Part shown: in pieces, positions 17,138 through 25,563 of the stretch
Numbering within the stretch: position 1 is the first letter of the stretch
Layout of the letters: each line of letters starts with the position of its first letter
The notes under the pieces: model-generated
The model's database searches: none
Told to the model about the DNA's origin: nothing
Seen by the model: only the letters and a program-made list of their open reading frames with translations
Assembly (NCBI RefSeq): GCF_013155335.1
Contig: NZ_JABJQZ010000001.1
Location: forward strand, 434,001-498,000
From: Nocardioides sp. zg-1230
GTDB taxonomy: Bacteria > Actinomycetota > Actinomycetes > Propionibacteriales > Nocardioidaceae
DNA: 64,000 nucleotides
Reading direction: 5' to 3'
Translations under genes and position numbers: made by a program

Positions 17138-17143
17138 AGTCTA
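17138..17143 (-). promoter_or_regulatory. -10 hexamer of leaderless purF-purM operon
   Basis: TAGACT lies 6 nt before the purF GTG at 17131. Confidence 0.55.
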
Positions 17144-17184
17144 CGGGCGCCCGGCCCGATCGGCGCACTCGCGCCCGCCCGCCG

Positions 17185-17245
17185 ATACCTGAGGACGTCG
17201 TGGACGGCTGTCGGGCCGATCGACGACCGTCACGTCCTCAGATAT
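17185..17245. repeat. Inverted repeat between SDR gene end and purF promoter
   Basis: Arms 17185-17198 and 17232-17245 match over 14 bp with one mismatch (core CTGAGGACGT), with a 33-bp spacer. The right arm ends 1 bp before the stop codon of the SDR gene. Probably its terminator. Confidence 0.7.
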
Positions 17246-17246
17246 C

Positions 17247-18287
17247 TCAGGTGCCGGGGAGGACGGAGCGCACCCGGTGCAGCGCGAGCCGGGCGGCGGC
17301 GCGGCCGACGGCCGGGAGCGGTACGACGTCCAGCAGCGGCAGCGGCCGCGTCCACGACGGGTCGGAGGGCAGCGCGCCCTCCGGGCCGGCGTACATCGGG
17401 GTCAGCGCCCGCTGGACGGCCTCCTCGAGGTCGAGGGGCGGGCCGCCGGAGCGCGGCTTCCACGTGTGGCCGGGACGGCACACCATGTCGTGGCGCAGCG
17501 ACTCGACGAGCGCCGTGACGGTGTGGAACGGGGCGGTGGTGACCAGCGCCGCCCCGAGGCCGACGAGGCTCGTCGGGACGACGGGGACGGGCACGCGGGA
17601 CCGGGACAGCCCGGCCTCGCCGCCGACGACGCGCAGGAGGTCGGGGTAGGCGACGACGTCGGGGCTGCCGAGGTCGACCGCACCACGGGGGCCGTCGTCG
17701 GCCAGGCCGTCGGTGACCGCGCGCAGCACGTCGGAGGCGGCCACCGGCTGCACCGAGCTGTGCATCCACGTCGGGACCGGCTGGACGAGGAACAGCGTCG
17801 CGATCTGCCGGATGATCTCGAACGACGTCGAACCGGCACCGATCACGACCCCGGCCCGCAGGGCGACGGCACCGTCGGTGGCGCCGAGCAGGATGCGCTC
17901 CACCTCCAGCCGCGACGCGATGTGGGCGGAGAGCTCCGCCTCCGGCACCTGGGGAACGAGGCCGGAGAGGTAGACGAGGCGTCGTACGTCGCTCTCGGCC
18001 ACCGCGGCCGCGACGGTCTCGGCAGCCACCCGGTCGCGGTCGCTGAAGTCGCTGCGGTCGAGGGAGTGCACGAGGTAGACGACGGCGTCGACGTCGGCGA
18101 CCGCCTCCGCCACGGCGGCGGGGTCGGTGACGTCGCACCGGATCGCGCGGACGCGGTCGTCCCAGCCGAAGCGGTCGGGGCGCGGCGGCGACGACGACGC
18201 GGCCACGACGTCGTACCCGCGCTCGAGCAGGTGGGGCACGAGGCGCGAGCCGATGTAGCCGGTGGCGCCGAGGACGAGGACCCGCAT
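17247..18287 (-). CDS. NAD(P)-dependent sugar-epimerase-like SDR protein
   Basis: This 346-aa protein has an atypical SDR NAD(P)-binding fold: GATGYIGSRL at residues 7-16, then a Tyr-poor NmrA/epimerase-like core (YLVHSLDRSDF, VYLSGLVP, LRAGVVIGAGSTSFE). The C-terminal ~110 residues probably form a separate helical domain. The classic YxxxK pair is not obvious, so it may bind rather than oxidise its ligand. ATG 18287 is only 2 nt past the upstream SRPBCC stop, so the two are translated together and may share a hydrophobic ligand. Confidence 0.78.
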   Translation of the reverse strand: MRVLVLGATGYIGSRLVPHLLERGYDVVAASSSPPRPDRFGWDDRVRAIRCDVTDPAAVAEAVADVDAVVYLVHSLDRSDFSDRDRVAAETVAAAVAESDVRRLVYLSGLVPQVPEAELSAHIASRLEVERILLGATDGAVALRAGVVIGAGSTSFEIIRQIATLFLVQPVPTWMHSSVQPVAASDVLRAVTDGLADDGPRGAVDLGSPDVVAYPDLLRVVGGEAGLSRSRVPVPVVPTSLVGLGAALVTTAPFHTVTALVESLRHDMVCRPGHTWKPRSGGPPLDLEEAVQRALTPMYAGPEGALPSDPSWTRPLPLLDVVPLPAVGRAAARLALHRVRSVLPGT

Positions 18288-18289
18288 GC

Positions 18290-18757
18290 TCAGGACTCGC
18301 CGAGGTGCTTGAGGAGGTTGCGGGAGAAGACCGTGCCCATGTGCTTCACGACTCCGGCCATGACGCGTTCGACCGCGGGCCGCGCCAGTCCGGGCAGCGG
18401 CAGGTGCGTCGAGATCTGGAGGTCGATGCTGACCTCGGTGCCGCCGTCGGCGTGGTCGGCCAGGAGGTAGGTGCCCTCGACCGCGGTCATCTCGTGGGAG
18501 TGGGCCGGGTCGTGGTGGAAGTCGATGCGGTCCTCGGGCGCGAACGTCATGACCTCGGTGAAGTGGGGCGACACGGAGGTGCCGAGCACCGGGATGGTGC
18601 CCATCCGCCAGGTCCAGCGGTCGCCGTCGACGTCGATGCGGGTGACGTAGGGGGTCATCTGCGCGATGAGGGCGGCGTCGGTGAGGGCGGCCCACACCTC
18701 GCTGCGCGATGAGCGGAGCACGGCCGAGGAGCGGTCGCGGGCATAGAAGGTCGCCAT
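18290..18757 (-). CDS. SRPBCC (START-like) family protein
   Basis: This 155-aa protein has the SRPBCC hot-cavity fold: N-terminal SSAVLRSSRSEVWAALTDA helix start, alternating strands through residue 120, and a long C-terminal helix (VERVMAGVVKHMGTVFSRNLL). Such proteins bind lipids, polyketides or other hydrophobic ligands. The start at ATG 18757 is supported by TAGCGT 7 nt upstream. It is first in a two-gene operon with the SDR protein. Confidence 0.8.
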   Translation of the reverse strand: MATFYARDRSSAVLRSSRSEVWAALTDAALIAQMTPYVTRIDVDGDRWTWRMGTIPVLGTSVSPHFTEVMTFAPEDRIDFHHDPAHSHEMTAVEGTYLLADHADGGTEVSIDLQISTHLPLPGLARPAVERVMAGVVKHMGTVFSRNLLKHLGES

Positions 18758-18764
18758 GCGCGCC

Positions 18765-18770
18765 ACGCTA
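18765..18770 (-). promoter_or_regulatory. -10 hexamer of leaderless SRPBCC-SDR operon
   Basis: TAGCGT lies 7 nt before ATG 18757. Confidence 0.5.
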
Positions 18771-18803
18771 CCGACGGTGCCCCCACGCGCGGCCCACCCG
18801 GGT

Positions 18804-18940
18804 GAGCGGTGGTCCACCCACGTTCAGTCATTCGCGAACGTCGGTGGAGCACCGCTCGTACGACGACACGCCGGGGCCGACGGGGCGAGCGGTGGCCCAG
18901 CCACAGTTCCGCGCTGCGACATGTGGGTGGCGCACCGCTC
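18804..18940. repeat. Double inverted-repeat element, GAGCGGTGG family
   Basis: Two stem pairs lie in tandem: 18804-18825 with 18836-18857 (22 bp, 2 mismatches), and 18887-18905 with 18922-18940 (19 bp, 3 mismatches). Left arms read GAGCGGTGG and right arms, reverse-complemented, GAGCGGTGC, so the same mismatch recurs. Another left arm lies at 63975. It sits downstream of the M20 peptidase gene. Confidence 0.8.
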
Positions 18941-18960
18941 GGTGCGGCTGACGGGGGGCG

Positions 18961-20310
18961 TCAGGAGCGGGGCAGCTCGCCGAGGTTGCGGAGCAGCAGC
19001 GCCTCGGCCTTGACGACCTTCTCGAACTCGGCGAGGTGGAGGCCCTCGTTGGCGCCGTGGGCGCGGGTGTCGGGGTCCTCGACGCCGGTGACGAGCACGC
19101 TGGCCTGCGGGAACGCCTCGAGGAACTCGGCGATGAACGGGATCGAGCCGCCGACGCCCATGTCGACCGGCGCGGTGCCGTCCCACGCCTCGGCGAACGC
19201 GGCGCGCGCGGCGTCGTACGCCGGTCCGCTGGCGTCGATCTGCGTCGCCTCGCCGGTGTCGACGACGGTCGTCGTGAGGGTCGCGCCCCACGGGGTGTGC
19301 TTCTCGAGGTGGGCCTGGAGGCACTGCACGGCGTTGGCGGTCGTGTCGCCCGGGGCGATGCGCATGCTGATGCGGCAGCGCGCGGCCGGGACGAGGGTGT
19401 TGGAGGCGCCCTCGACCTTGGGGGCGTCGAGGCCGGTGATGCTGATCGACGGCTTGGTCCACAGGCGCTCGACGACCGAGCCGGAGCCGATCCACTCGAT
19501 GCCCTCGGCGGCGCCGGACTCGGCACGGAGGCGGGCCTCGGGGTAGTCCACGTCGGCGGCGGGGCCGGAGTGGAGGCCGGCCACGGCGACGTCGCCCTGG
19601 TCGTCGTTGAGCGAGGCGATGACGCGGCTCAGCGTCATGATCGAGTCGGGGACCAGGCCGCCCCACATGCCGCTGTGCACGGCGTGGGTGAGGGTGCGGA
19701 CCTCGACGTCCATCCGGACCAGGCCGCGCAGCGAGGTGGTGAGGGCGGGCTCGCCGATGTCCCAGTTGCCGGAGTCGGCGATGACGATGACGTCGGCCTC
19801 GAGGCGGTCCTGGTAGGTGGTGAGCAGCTCGACGAGGGTGTCGGAGCCGACCTCCTCCTCGCCCTCGATGAACATCACCAGGTTGACCGGCAGGTCGTCG
19901 CCGAAGATCCGGACCGCGCCGAGGTGGGCCGCGATGCCGGCCTTGTCGTCGGCGGCGCCGCGGCCGTAGAGCCGGTCGCCGCGCTCGGTGGGCTCCCACG
20001 GCGGGGAGTCCCAGTCGGCGTGGTCGTTCTCCGGCTGCACGTCGTGGTGGGCGTAGAGCAGGACCGTCGGCGCGCCCTCGGGGCCGGCCTTCTTCGCGAT
20101 GACCGCTGGCGGTGCACCGTCGTGGGCGCGGACGATCTCGCACTCGAATCCCTCGGCCGCGAACAGGTCGCGGGTGGCCTCGGCGCTGCGCTCGACCTCG
20201 CCGGCGCGGGCCGGGTCGGCGGACACGGACTGGATGCGGACGAGGTCCTCGAGGTCACGGCGGATGCCGGGCATGACCTCGGCGAGGCGGGCGGAGATGT
20301 CGACAGTCAT
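18961..20310 (-). CDS. M20-family dipeptidase
   Basis: The 449-aa zinc peptidase has metal-site motifs LLYAHHDVQP (His/Asp), GAADDKAG (bridging Asp), FIEGEEEVGS (Glu base and Glu ligand), and a C-terminal HGANEGLHL. The lid/dimerisation domain lies between roughly 195 and 310. It belongs to the M20A cytosolic nonspecific dipeptidase-like branch and probably recycles di- or small peptides in the cytoplasm. The ATG is 6 nt from TAGGGT, so it is leaderless. Confidence 0.88.
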   Translation of the reverse strand: MTVDISARLAEVMPGIRRDLEDLVRIQSVSADPARAGEVERSAEATRDLFAAEGFECEIVRAHDGAPPAVIAKKAGPEGAPTVLLYAHHDVQPENDHADWDSPPWEPTERGDRLYGRGAADDKAGIAAHLGAVRIFGDDLPVNLVMFIEGEEEVGSDTLVELLTTYQDRLEADVIVIADSGNWDIGEPALTTSLRGLVRMDVEVRTLTHAVHSGMWGGLVPDSIMTLSRVIASLNDDQGDVAVAGLHSGPAADVDYPEARLRAESGAAEGIEWIGSGSVVERLWTKPSISITGLDAPKVEGASNTLVPAARCRISMRIAPGDTTANAVQCLQAHLEKHTPWGATLTTTVVDTGEATQIDASGPAYDAARAAFAEAWDGTAPVDMGVGGSIPFIAEFLEAFPQASVLVTGVEDPDTRAHGANEGLHLAEFEKVVKAEALLLRNLGELPRS

Positions 20311-20316
20311 GTCACG

Positions 20317-20322
20317 ACCCTA
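20317..20322 (-). promoter_or_regulatory. -10 hexamer of leaderless M20 peptidase gene
   Basis: TAGGGT lies 6 nt before ATG 20310. Confidence 0.55.
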
Positions 20323-20432
20323 GCCGGGCGCGACGGAGTCGCTCACGGCGTGGGTCGGGAGGTTGAGCAAGCGCGCGACCGAGCTCGCGAGGTCGCGTCC
20401 GCGCGTCGAAGCCGAGCCCGAAGACCCCGGTG

Positions 20433-21239
20433 TCAGCCGTCGAGGGACGCCCGGTCGCCGTGCCTGCGTTCCAGCATCAGCTGGCGCTCGGTATCGGCGA
20501 AGCCGAGGCGGCGATAGATCCCGATGGCCTCGCCGTCGTCGTCCGCGACGATGACGAGGGTGCGTGCGCCGAGGTGCTCGAGGGCGTGGCGCCCGGCCGC
20601 GTGCACCGCCGCGGCGGCGAGGCCCTTGCGACGGTGGTCGGGGTGGGTCTCGACGCTCTGGAAGCGGGCGACGCCGGGCTCGGTGGTGAACACCGCGGCG
20701 GTGCTGACGACCTCGCCGTCGACGAGGACACCGAAGCGGGTGCCGCGACCGTCGGCGACGAGGGACTGCTCCTGGACGTTGCGCCCGCGCGCGAACCGTA
20801 GGTGCGTCTCCTCGTCGTCGCGTTCCTCGATGGCGGCGCTCAGCCGCGCCCGGCTCTCCCAGTCGTCCTCCGACACCAGCGCGCGCACCTCGCCGTCGAC
20901 CTCCCGGGGCGGTCGCAGCGACGACGCGGTGAGCACCGAGGCCACGTCGACCACGAGCCCGGCCGCCTCGAACGCCGCCCGCGCCTCCGGTGACAGGTCG
21001 GGGGCGTCGATGCCGATGCTCACGTGGCGCGCCTCGGGGAACTCGGTGTGGAAGGCCCCCACCACCTCGCGCTCGCCGCCGGGGAAGGGCGGCTCGGCGA
21101 GCAGGATGAAGTTGCCCCAGTAGTACGTCGGGTTGGCCGGCGTACGGACCACGAGGTGGGTGCCGCGGTCCTCCACGGTGCTGCCGGAGGCGGTCAGCAG
21201 GGCGAGGTCGGTGCGGAAGCCGAGCGAGGTCACATGCAT
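20433..21239 (-). CDS. GNAT family N-acetyltransferase
   Basis: The 268-aa protein has one GNAT domain in its C-terminal half. Motif A reads VETHPDHRRKGLAAAAVHAAG for acetyl-CoA binding (R/Q-x-x-G-x-G/A variant), and GIYRRLGF is motif B. The N-terminal ~125 residues are a degenerate GNAT-like or family-specific domain. Substrate is unknown. The start ATG is 6 nt past TAGCCT, whose TAG is the stop codon of the phosphoketolase gene. Confidence 0.85.
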   Translation of the reverse strand: MHVTSLGFRTDLALLTASGSTVEDRGTHLVVRTPANPTYYWGNFILLAEPPFPGGEREVVGAFHTEFPEARHVSIGIDAPDLSPEARAAFEAAGLVVDVASVLTASSLRPPREVDGEVRALVSEDDWESRARLSAAIEERDDEETHLRFARGRNVQEQSLVADGRGTRFGVLVDGEVVSTAAVFTTEPGVARFQSVETHPDHRRKGLAAAAVHAAGRHALEHLGARTLVIVADDDGEAIGIYRRLGFADTERQLMLERRHGDRASLDG

Positions 21240-21245
21240 GGGCGC

Positions 21246-21251
21246 AGGCTA
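21246..21251 (-). promoter_or_regulatory. -10 hexamer overlapping phosphoketolase stop codon
   Basis: TAGCCT begins with the TAG stop (21251-21249) of the phosphoketolase gene and lies 6 nt before the GNAT start ATG 21239. Confidence 0.55.
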
Positions 21252-23666
21252 GAGGTTGTCGGCGCCCGTGTCGGGGTCGGCCGTCGTCGAGGGCGAGTCA
21301 CCGCGCTCGGGATCGGCGTCGGCGTCCCACCGCCAGTCGCGCACCTCCGGCAGGTCGTCGCCGTGCTCGCGCGTCCACTGGCGCGCGCGGCGTCGCGCGT
21401 CGACCATCAGCTGGCGGACGGCGGCCGCGCGGGTGCCGAGCCCCGGCACGCGGTCGATGACGTCCATGACGAGGTGGTAGCGATCGGTGTCGTTCATCAT
21501 CACCATGTCGAACGGCGTCGTCGTCGTGCCCTCCTCCTTGTAGCCGCGGACGTGGAGGTTGTCGTGGTTGGTGCGCCGGTAGGTCAGCCGGTGGATCAGC
21601 CACGGATAGCCGTGGTAGGCGAAGACCACCGGCTTGTCGGTGGTGAAGACCGCGTCGAACTCCCGGTCGCTCATCCCGTGCGGGTGCTCCTGCCGGTCCT
21701 GCAGGCGCATCAGGTTGACCACGTTGACGAAGCGCACCCGCAGCTCGGGGAGGTGCTCGCGCAGCAGCGACACCGCGGCCAGCGCCTCCAGCGTGGGTAC
21801 GTCGCCCGCTGCCGCCACGACGACGTCGGGATCGCCGTCGTCGTTCGAGGCCCACTCCCAGATGCCGAGGCCGCGCGCGCAGTGCAGGTCGGCCTGCTCG
21901 GCGTCGAGCCAGTCGAAGCTCGGCTGCTTGCCCGAGACCACGACGTTGACGTAGTGCTCGCTCTCGAGGCAGTGCGACATCGTTGACAGCAGGGTGTTGG
22001 CGTCCGGCGGCAGGTAGACGCGCACGACCTCCGCCTTCTTGTTGACCACGTGGTCGATGAAGCCGGGGTCCTGGTGCGAGAAGCCGTTGTGGTCCTGGCG
22101 CCACACGTGCGAGCTCAGCAGGTAGTTGAGGCTCGCGATGCGCGGACGCCACTCGATCTCGCGGGTGGTCTTGAGCCACTTGGCGTGCTGGTTGAGCATC
22201 GAGTCGACGAGGTGGATGAACGCCTCGTAGCAGCTGAAGAGCCCGTGACGACCGGTCAGCAGGTAGCCCTCGAGCCAGCCCTGGCAGGTGTGCTCGGAGA
22301 GGATCTCGACCACGCGTCCGGAGCGGGCGAGGTGCTCGTCGACGTCGGCGAGCTCACCCGCCCAGACCTTGTCGGTCACCTCGTAGACCGCGTCGAGGCG
22401 GTTGGACGCGGTCTCGTCCGGGCCGAAGATGCGGAAGGTGGTGTCGTTGTCGCGCACCACGCCGACGAGCCACTGCCCGAGCACGCGGGTCGGCTCGTGG
22501 ATGGACGCGCCGGGGCGCTCCACCTCCACGGCGCTGTCCCGCCAGTCGGGCAGCCGCAGCGGGCGCTTGAGCAGGCCGCCGTTGGCATGGGGGTTGGCAC
22601 CCATCCGGCGGGTGCCGGTGGGCGCATTGGCGCGCACGGCCTCGACGGGTCGGCCGTCGTCGTCGAAGAGCTCGTCGGGGCGGTAGGAGCGCAGCCACTC
22701 CTCGAGCTGCGCGCGGTGGTCGTCGTTCTCCCGGGTCGCGGCCAGCGGCACCTGGTGGGCCCGCCACGTCCCCTCGACCGGCTTGCCGTCCACCTCCGCG
22801 GGGCCGGTCCAGCCCTTCGGCGTCACCAGCAGGATCATCGGCCACGGCCGGCGCTCGACGTCGCCGTCCTCACGGGCGGCACGCCAGGTCTCGCGGATCA
22901 TGTCGTGGGCCTCGTCGAGCGCCCCGGCCATCTGGCGGTGGACGTCGGCGGGGTCGTCGCCCTCGACGGTGAGGACGTGGTGGCCGTAGCCGCGCAGCAG
23001 GCTCTCGAGCTCCTCGCGCGGCATCCGGGCGGGGATGGTCGGGTTGGCGATCTTCCAGCCGTTGAGGCTGAGGATCGGCAGCACTGCGCCGTCGTGGACC
23101 GGGTCGACGAACTTGTTGCCGTGCCAGCTCGCCGCCAGCGGGCCGGTCTCGAACTCGCCGTCGCCGACGACCGCGGTCACCACGAGGTCGGGGTTGTCCA
23201 TCGCGGCGCCGTAGGCGTGGGAGAGGACGTAGCCGAGCTCGCCGCCCTCGTGGATCGAGCCCGGGGTCTCCGGGGCCACGTGGCTCGGGATGCCGCCGGG
23301 GAAGGAGAACTGCCGGAACAGCCGCGCCATCCCGTCGCGGTCGTCGCCGATCGCGGGGAACACCTCGGAGTAGGTCCCCTCGAGCCAGGCATTGGCCACC
23401 GCGGCCGGCCCGCCGTGGCCCGGGCCGCACAGGATGATCGCGTCGACGTCGCGCTCGCGGATCAGCCGGTTGAGGTGGGTCCAGACGAGGTTGAGGCCGG
23501 GGGTGGTGCCCCAGTGGCCGAGCAGCCTCGGCTTGATGTCCTCGCGCTCGAGCGGACGCTCGAGGAGCGGGTTGTCGAGCAGGTAGATCTGTCCGACCGA
23601 GAGGTAGTTGGCCGCGCGGAACCAGAGATCGAGGTCGTGGACCTGGTCATCGGTGAGGGACGCCAT
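21249..23666 (-). CDS. xfp: Phosphoketolase (xylulose 5-phosphate / fructose 6-phosphate)
   Basis: The 805-aa thiamine-diphosphate enzyme cleaves xylulose 5-P (and often fructose 6-P) with phosphate to acetyl-P and an aldose phosphate. Family motifs are present: GHGGPA near residue 85, the [15 protein letters not shown] segment, the ThDP motif [22 protein letters not shown], and [18 protein letters not shown]. The C-terminal domain has [17 protein letters not shown]. Length is normal. I start at ATG 23666 (MASLTDDQ); the 44 residues upstream in frame are Pro/Ser-rich and atypical. It could give acetyl-P from pentose phosphates, bypassing lower glycolysis. Confidence 0.93.
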   Translation of the reverse strand: MASLTDDQVHDLDLWFRAANYLSVGQIYLLDNPLLERPLEREDIKPRLLGHWGTTPGLNLVWTHLNRLIRERDVDAIILCGPGHGGPAAVANAWLEGTYSEVFPAIGDDRDGMARLFRQFSFPGGIPSHVAPETPGSIHEGGELGYVLSHAYGAAMDNPDLVVTAVVGDGEFETGPLAASWHGNKFVDPVHDGAVLPILSLNGWKIANPTIPARMPREELESLLRGYGHHVLTVEGDDPADVHRQMAGALDEAHDMIRETWRAAREDGDVERRPWPMILLVTPKGWTGPAEVDGKPVEGTWRAHQVPLAATRENDDHRAQLEEWLRSYRPDELFDDDGRPVEAVRANAPTGTRRMGANPHANGGLLKRPLRLPDWRDSAVEVERPGASIHEPTRVLGQWLVGVVRDNDTTFRIFGPDETASNRLDAVYEVTDKVWAGELADVDEHLARSGRVVEILSEHTCQGWLEGYLLTGRHGLFSCYEAFIHLVDSMLNQHAKWLKTTREIEWRPRIASLNYLLSSHVWRQDHNGFSHQDPGFIDHVVNKKAEVVRVYLPPDANTLLSTMSHCLESEHYVNVVVSGKQPSFDWLDAEQADLHCARGLGIWEWASNDDGDPDVVVAAAGDVPTLEALAAVSLLREHLPELRVRFVNVVNLMRLQDRQEHPHGMSDREFDAVFTTDKPVVFAYHGYPWLIHRLTYRRTNHDNLHVRGYKEEGTTTTPFDMVMMNDTDRYHLVMDVIDRVPGLGTRAAAVRQLMVDARRRARQWTREHGDDLPEVRDWRWDADADPERGDSPSTTADPDTGADNL

Positions 23667-23724
23667 GCTCCTTCGTACCGGAAACCGGCGCGGGTGGGCA
23701 CCCCCCGTCTCGGGCCTCCCGGGG

Positions 23725-24057
23725 TCAGAGGGGCAGGTAGGGCGAAAGATCGGTGCGCTCGCCGCTGGCGAGGACGCTGCCGGAGTCGAGCGCGTCACCC
23801 CACGTCGTACGCCCCGTGGCGAGGGCGAGCCACGTCTCGGCGTCGGTCTCCACGACGGCCGGCGGGGTGCCGCGGGTGTGGCGCACGCCCGGCACCACCT
23901 GGACGGCGGCGAAGGGCGGCACCCGGACCTCGACCGAGCGGCCGGGGGCGCGCACCTCGAGCGCGGCGAGGTAGTGCTTGACGAGGGCCCGGGTGTCGCC
24001 GGCGGCCTCGGCCGTCGCGAGCTGGTCGGGGCTGAGGAGCTTGAGTCGCGCGGGCAC
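23725..24057 (-). CDS. Sterol carrier-like family protein
   Basis: The 110-aa protein matches the small actinobacterial SCP/MDMPI-C-like family: [24 protein letters not shown] followed by [11 protein letters not shown] and a [13 protein letters not shown] end. It is probably a ligand- or partner-binding protein without catalysis. The GTG start is 6 nt beyond TAGCCT, whose TAG is the stop of the upstream lipoprotein hydrolase gene. Confidence 0.75.
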   Translation of the reverse strand: MPARLKLLSPDQLATAEAAGDTRALVKHYLAALEVRAPGRSVEVRVPPFAAVQVVPGVRHTRGTPPAVVETDAETWLALATGRTTWGDALDSGSVLASGERTDLSPYLPL

Positions 24058-24063
24058 GGACCG

Positions 24064-24069
24064 AGGCTA
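24064..24069 (-). promoter_or_regulatory. -10 hexamer overlapping hydrolase stop codon
   Basis: TAGCCT starts with the TAG stop (24069-24067) of the preceding hydrolase and lies 6 nt before GTG 24057. Confidence 0.55.
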
Positions 24070-24891
24070 GACCGAGTCGAGGACCTCGACGCAGGCCGCC
24101 CAGGCGTCGCTGCCGGTCTCGATCACCCCGAAGTGGCCGCCGGTGACCTCGACGAGCGTGGCCTCGGCGCCGGCCGCGGTCGCGGCGTCGACGTAGGTCT
24201 CGGCCTGGCTGAACGGGACGGTGTCGTCGTCGCGCGCGTGGACCGCCCACACCGGTACGTCGAGCGGCACCTGACCCAGCGGGTCGGCCTGCGCGTACGC
24301 CGCCTCGTCGGCGTCGCCGAGGAACGCGGACGCGGCCCCGTCACCGAGGTCGTCCGCCACCGCCGCCCGGAGGTCGAGCACGCCGGCTTGGCTGACCACG
24401 TGGGTCACGCGCGGTCCGCCGGACCACCGCTCGAGGCGGGTGCGGCCGCCGGCCCAGACGGCGAGGTGGCCGCCCGCCGAGTGGCCGAGCGTGACGACCG
24501 GTCCGTCGACGTCGGCCGCGACGGCCCCGATCGCCGCGTGGACGTCGTCGAGCGTGGCGGGGAACCCACCGCCGTTGCCCACCCGGCGGTACTCCACGTT
24601 GGCCGCGGTCCAGCCGCGCGCGACCAGGTCCTCGGCGAGCGGGGCGCCGTACTCCGCGCCGTACTGCGCCTTCCAGAAGCCGCCGTGGATGACGACCACC
24701 AGCCCCCGGCTGGCGCCGTCGGGCACGTGGAGCTCGACCCACTGGCTGGGGTCGTCGCCGTAGGTGATCCGCTGGGGTCCGCTGGGCACGTCCACCACCC
24801 TGCCGGACCGCTCGTCGGCGCACCCGGCGAGGGCGGACGACACGCCGACCGCCCCGGCGGCCAGCACCGCGCGACGGCTCGGCCGGCTCAC
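24067..24891 (-). CDS. Tat/lipoprotein-type alpha/beta hydrolase
   Basis: The 274-aa product starts [13 protein letters not shown] with a twin Arg, a hydrophobic stretch and a lipobox LAGC with Cys24, so it is probably exported and lipid-anchored. HGG at 70-72 is the oxyanion hole, GHSAGG holds the nucleophile Ser138, HARDDDTVP the acid and GGHFGVI the His. This pattern resembles BD-FAE/kynurenine-formamidase-like esterases. Its ATG overlaps the TGA of the ArsR-like regulator (ATGA), so they are co-translated. Confidence 0.83.
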   Translation of the reverse strand: MSRPSRRAVLAAGAVGVSSALAGCADERSGRVVDVPSGPQRITYGDDPSQWVELHVPDGASRGLVVVIHGGFWKAQYGAEYGAPLAEDLVARGWTAANVEYRRVGNGGGFPATLDDVHAAIGAVAADVDGPVVTLGHSAGGHLAVWAGGRTRLERWSGGPRVTHVVSQAGVLDLRAAVADDLGDGAASAFLGDADEAAYAQADPLGQVPLDVPVWAVHARDDDTVPFSQAETYVDAATAAGAEATLVEVTGGHFGVIETGSDAWAACVEVLDSV

Positions 24892-25496
24892 CCGGCGGGC
24901 TCGGTCGGCTCGTCCGCCCCGGTCGGCTCGGCGGGCTCGTCCGGGTAGGGCTGGACCAGGCTCAGCAGCAGGTAGGTGCGCCGCCCGGGGTCACGACCGC
25001 GGGTGCGGGCCGCCCAACCCTCGACCAGCTCGTCCACCTCCCGGAACAGCTCCTTGGCCTCGTCGTCCGTGAGCCGCAGCGCGTGGTCGGCGAAGGAGAA
25101 CAGCCCGCTCCCCTTCGGCAGGTTGGTGGCGAACGCCCGATCGATGACGTGGTGGCCCCAGGCCCGCTTGTTCTGCCGGAAGACCTCCACGGCCGCCCTG
25201 CCCCCGGGTGCCTGCTCAAGCTGGCTGAGGCTGACCGTGTAGCCGGAGGGGAGCGCGCTGCGCCAGACCCGGTCCCGCTTGTCCCGCGCCTCCTCCGGCG
25301 CCTCCTCGACCAGGCCGTACTTGGCCAGCTGGCGCAGGTGGAAGCTCGCCTGGTTGGCGGGGATGCCGAGCTCGCGCGCGACATCGGCCGCCCGCACCGA
25401 GCCGGTGGCCTCGATCTCGTCGAGGATCCGCCCGCGCACGGGGTGGGCGAGGGCCCGGAGGACGCGCGGGTCGCTGAGGTGCTCGGGCTCGGCCAT
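24888..25496 (-). CDS. ArsR-like winged-helix transcriptional regulator
   Basis: The 202-aa protein has an N-terminal winged HTH (LAHPVRGRILDEI, then RAADVARELGIPANQASFHLRQLAKYGLVEE). The C-terminal ~110 residues are helical with an acidic Pro/Glu tail, a layout common in regulators of actinobacterial drug exporters. No metal-binding Cys is seen. It is divergent from the MFS exporter with a 67-bp intergenic region holding four regularly spaced TGCGCA cores, the likely operator. Leaderless: TAGGGT lies 6 nt before ATG. Confidence 0.87.
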   Translation of the reverse strand: MAEPEHLSDPRVLRALAHPVRGRILDEIEATGSVRAADVARELGIPANQASFHLRQLAKYGLVEEAPEEARDKRDRVWRSALPSGYTVSLSQLEQAPGGRAAVEVFRQNKRAWGHHVIDRAFATNLPKGSGLFSFADHALRLTDDEAKELFREVDELVEGWAARTRGRDPGRRTYLLLSLVQPYPDEPAEPTGADEPTEPAG

Positions 25497-25502
25497 GCCG
25501 AC

Positions 25503-25508
25503 ACCCTA
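25503..25508 (-). promoter_or_regulatory. -10 hexamer of leaderless ArsR-like gene
   Basis: TAGGGT lies 6 nt before ATG 25496. Confidence 0.55.
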
Positions 25509-25513
25509 CCGAG

Positions 25514-25562
25514 TTGCGCACGCACTATTGCGCAACATCACTTGCGCAACATATGGTGCGCA
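25514..25562. promoter_or_regulatory. Operator array: four TGCGCA cores at 14-bp intervals
   Basis: TGCGCA occurs at 25515, 25529, 25543 and 25557, each exactly 14 bp from the next. The two central copies are the perfect palindrome TTGCGCAA. The array fills the space between the regulator and exporter genes and its last copy overlaps the exporter -10 hexamer. Binding by the adjacent regulator is inferred. Confidence 0.75.
25552..25557 (+). promoter_or_regulatory. -10 hexamer of leaderless MFS gene
   Basis: TATGGT lies 6 nt before ATG 25564 and overlaps the fourth operator core, so a bound repressor would block RNA polymerase. Confidence 0.55.
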
Positions 25563-25563
25563 T

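Noticed and set aside
22050..23981. 643-aa plus-strand frame over the phosphoketolase gene
   Set aside because: Antisense shadow of a gene with full family motifs; no start signal.
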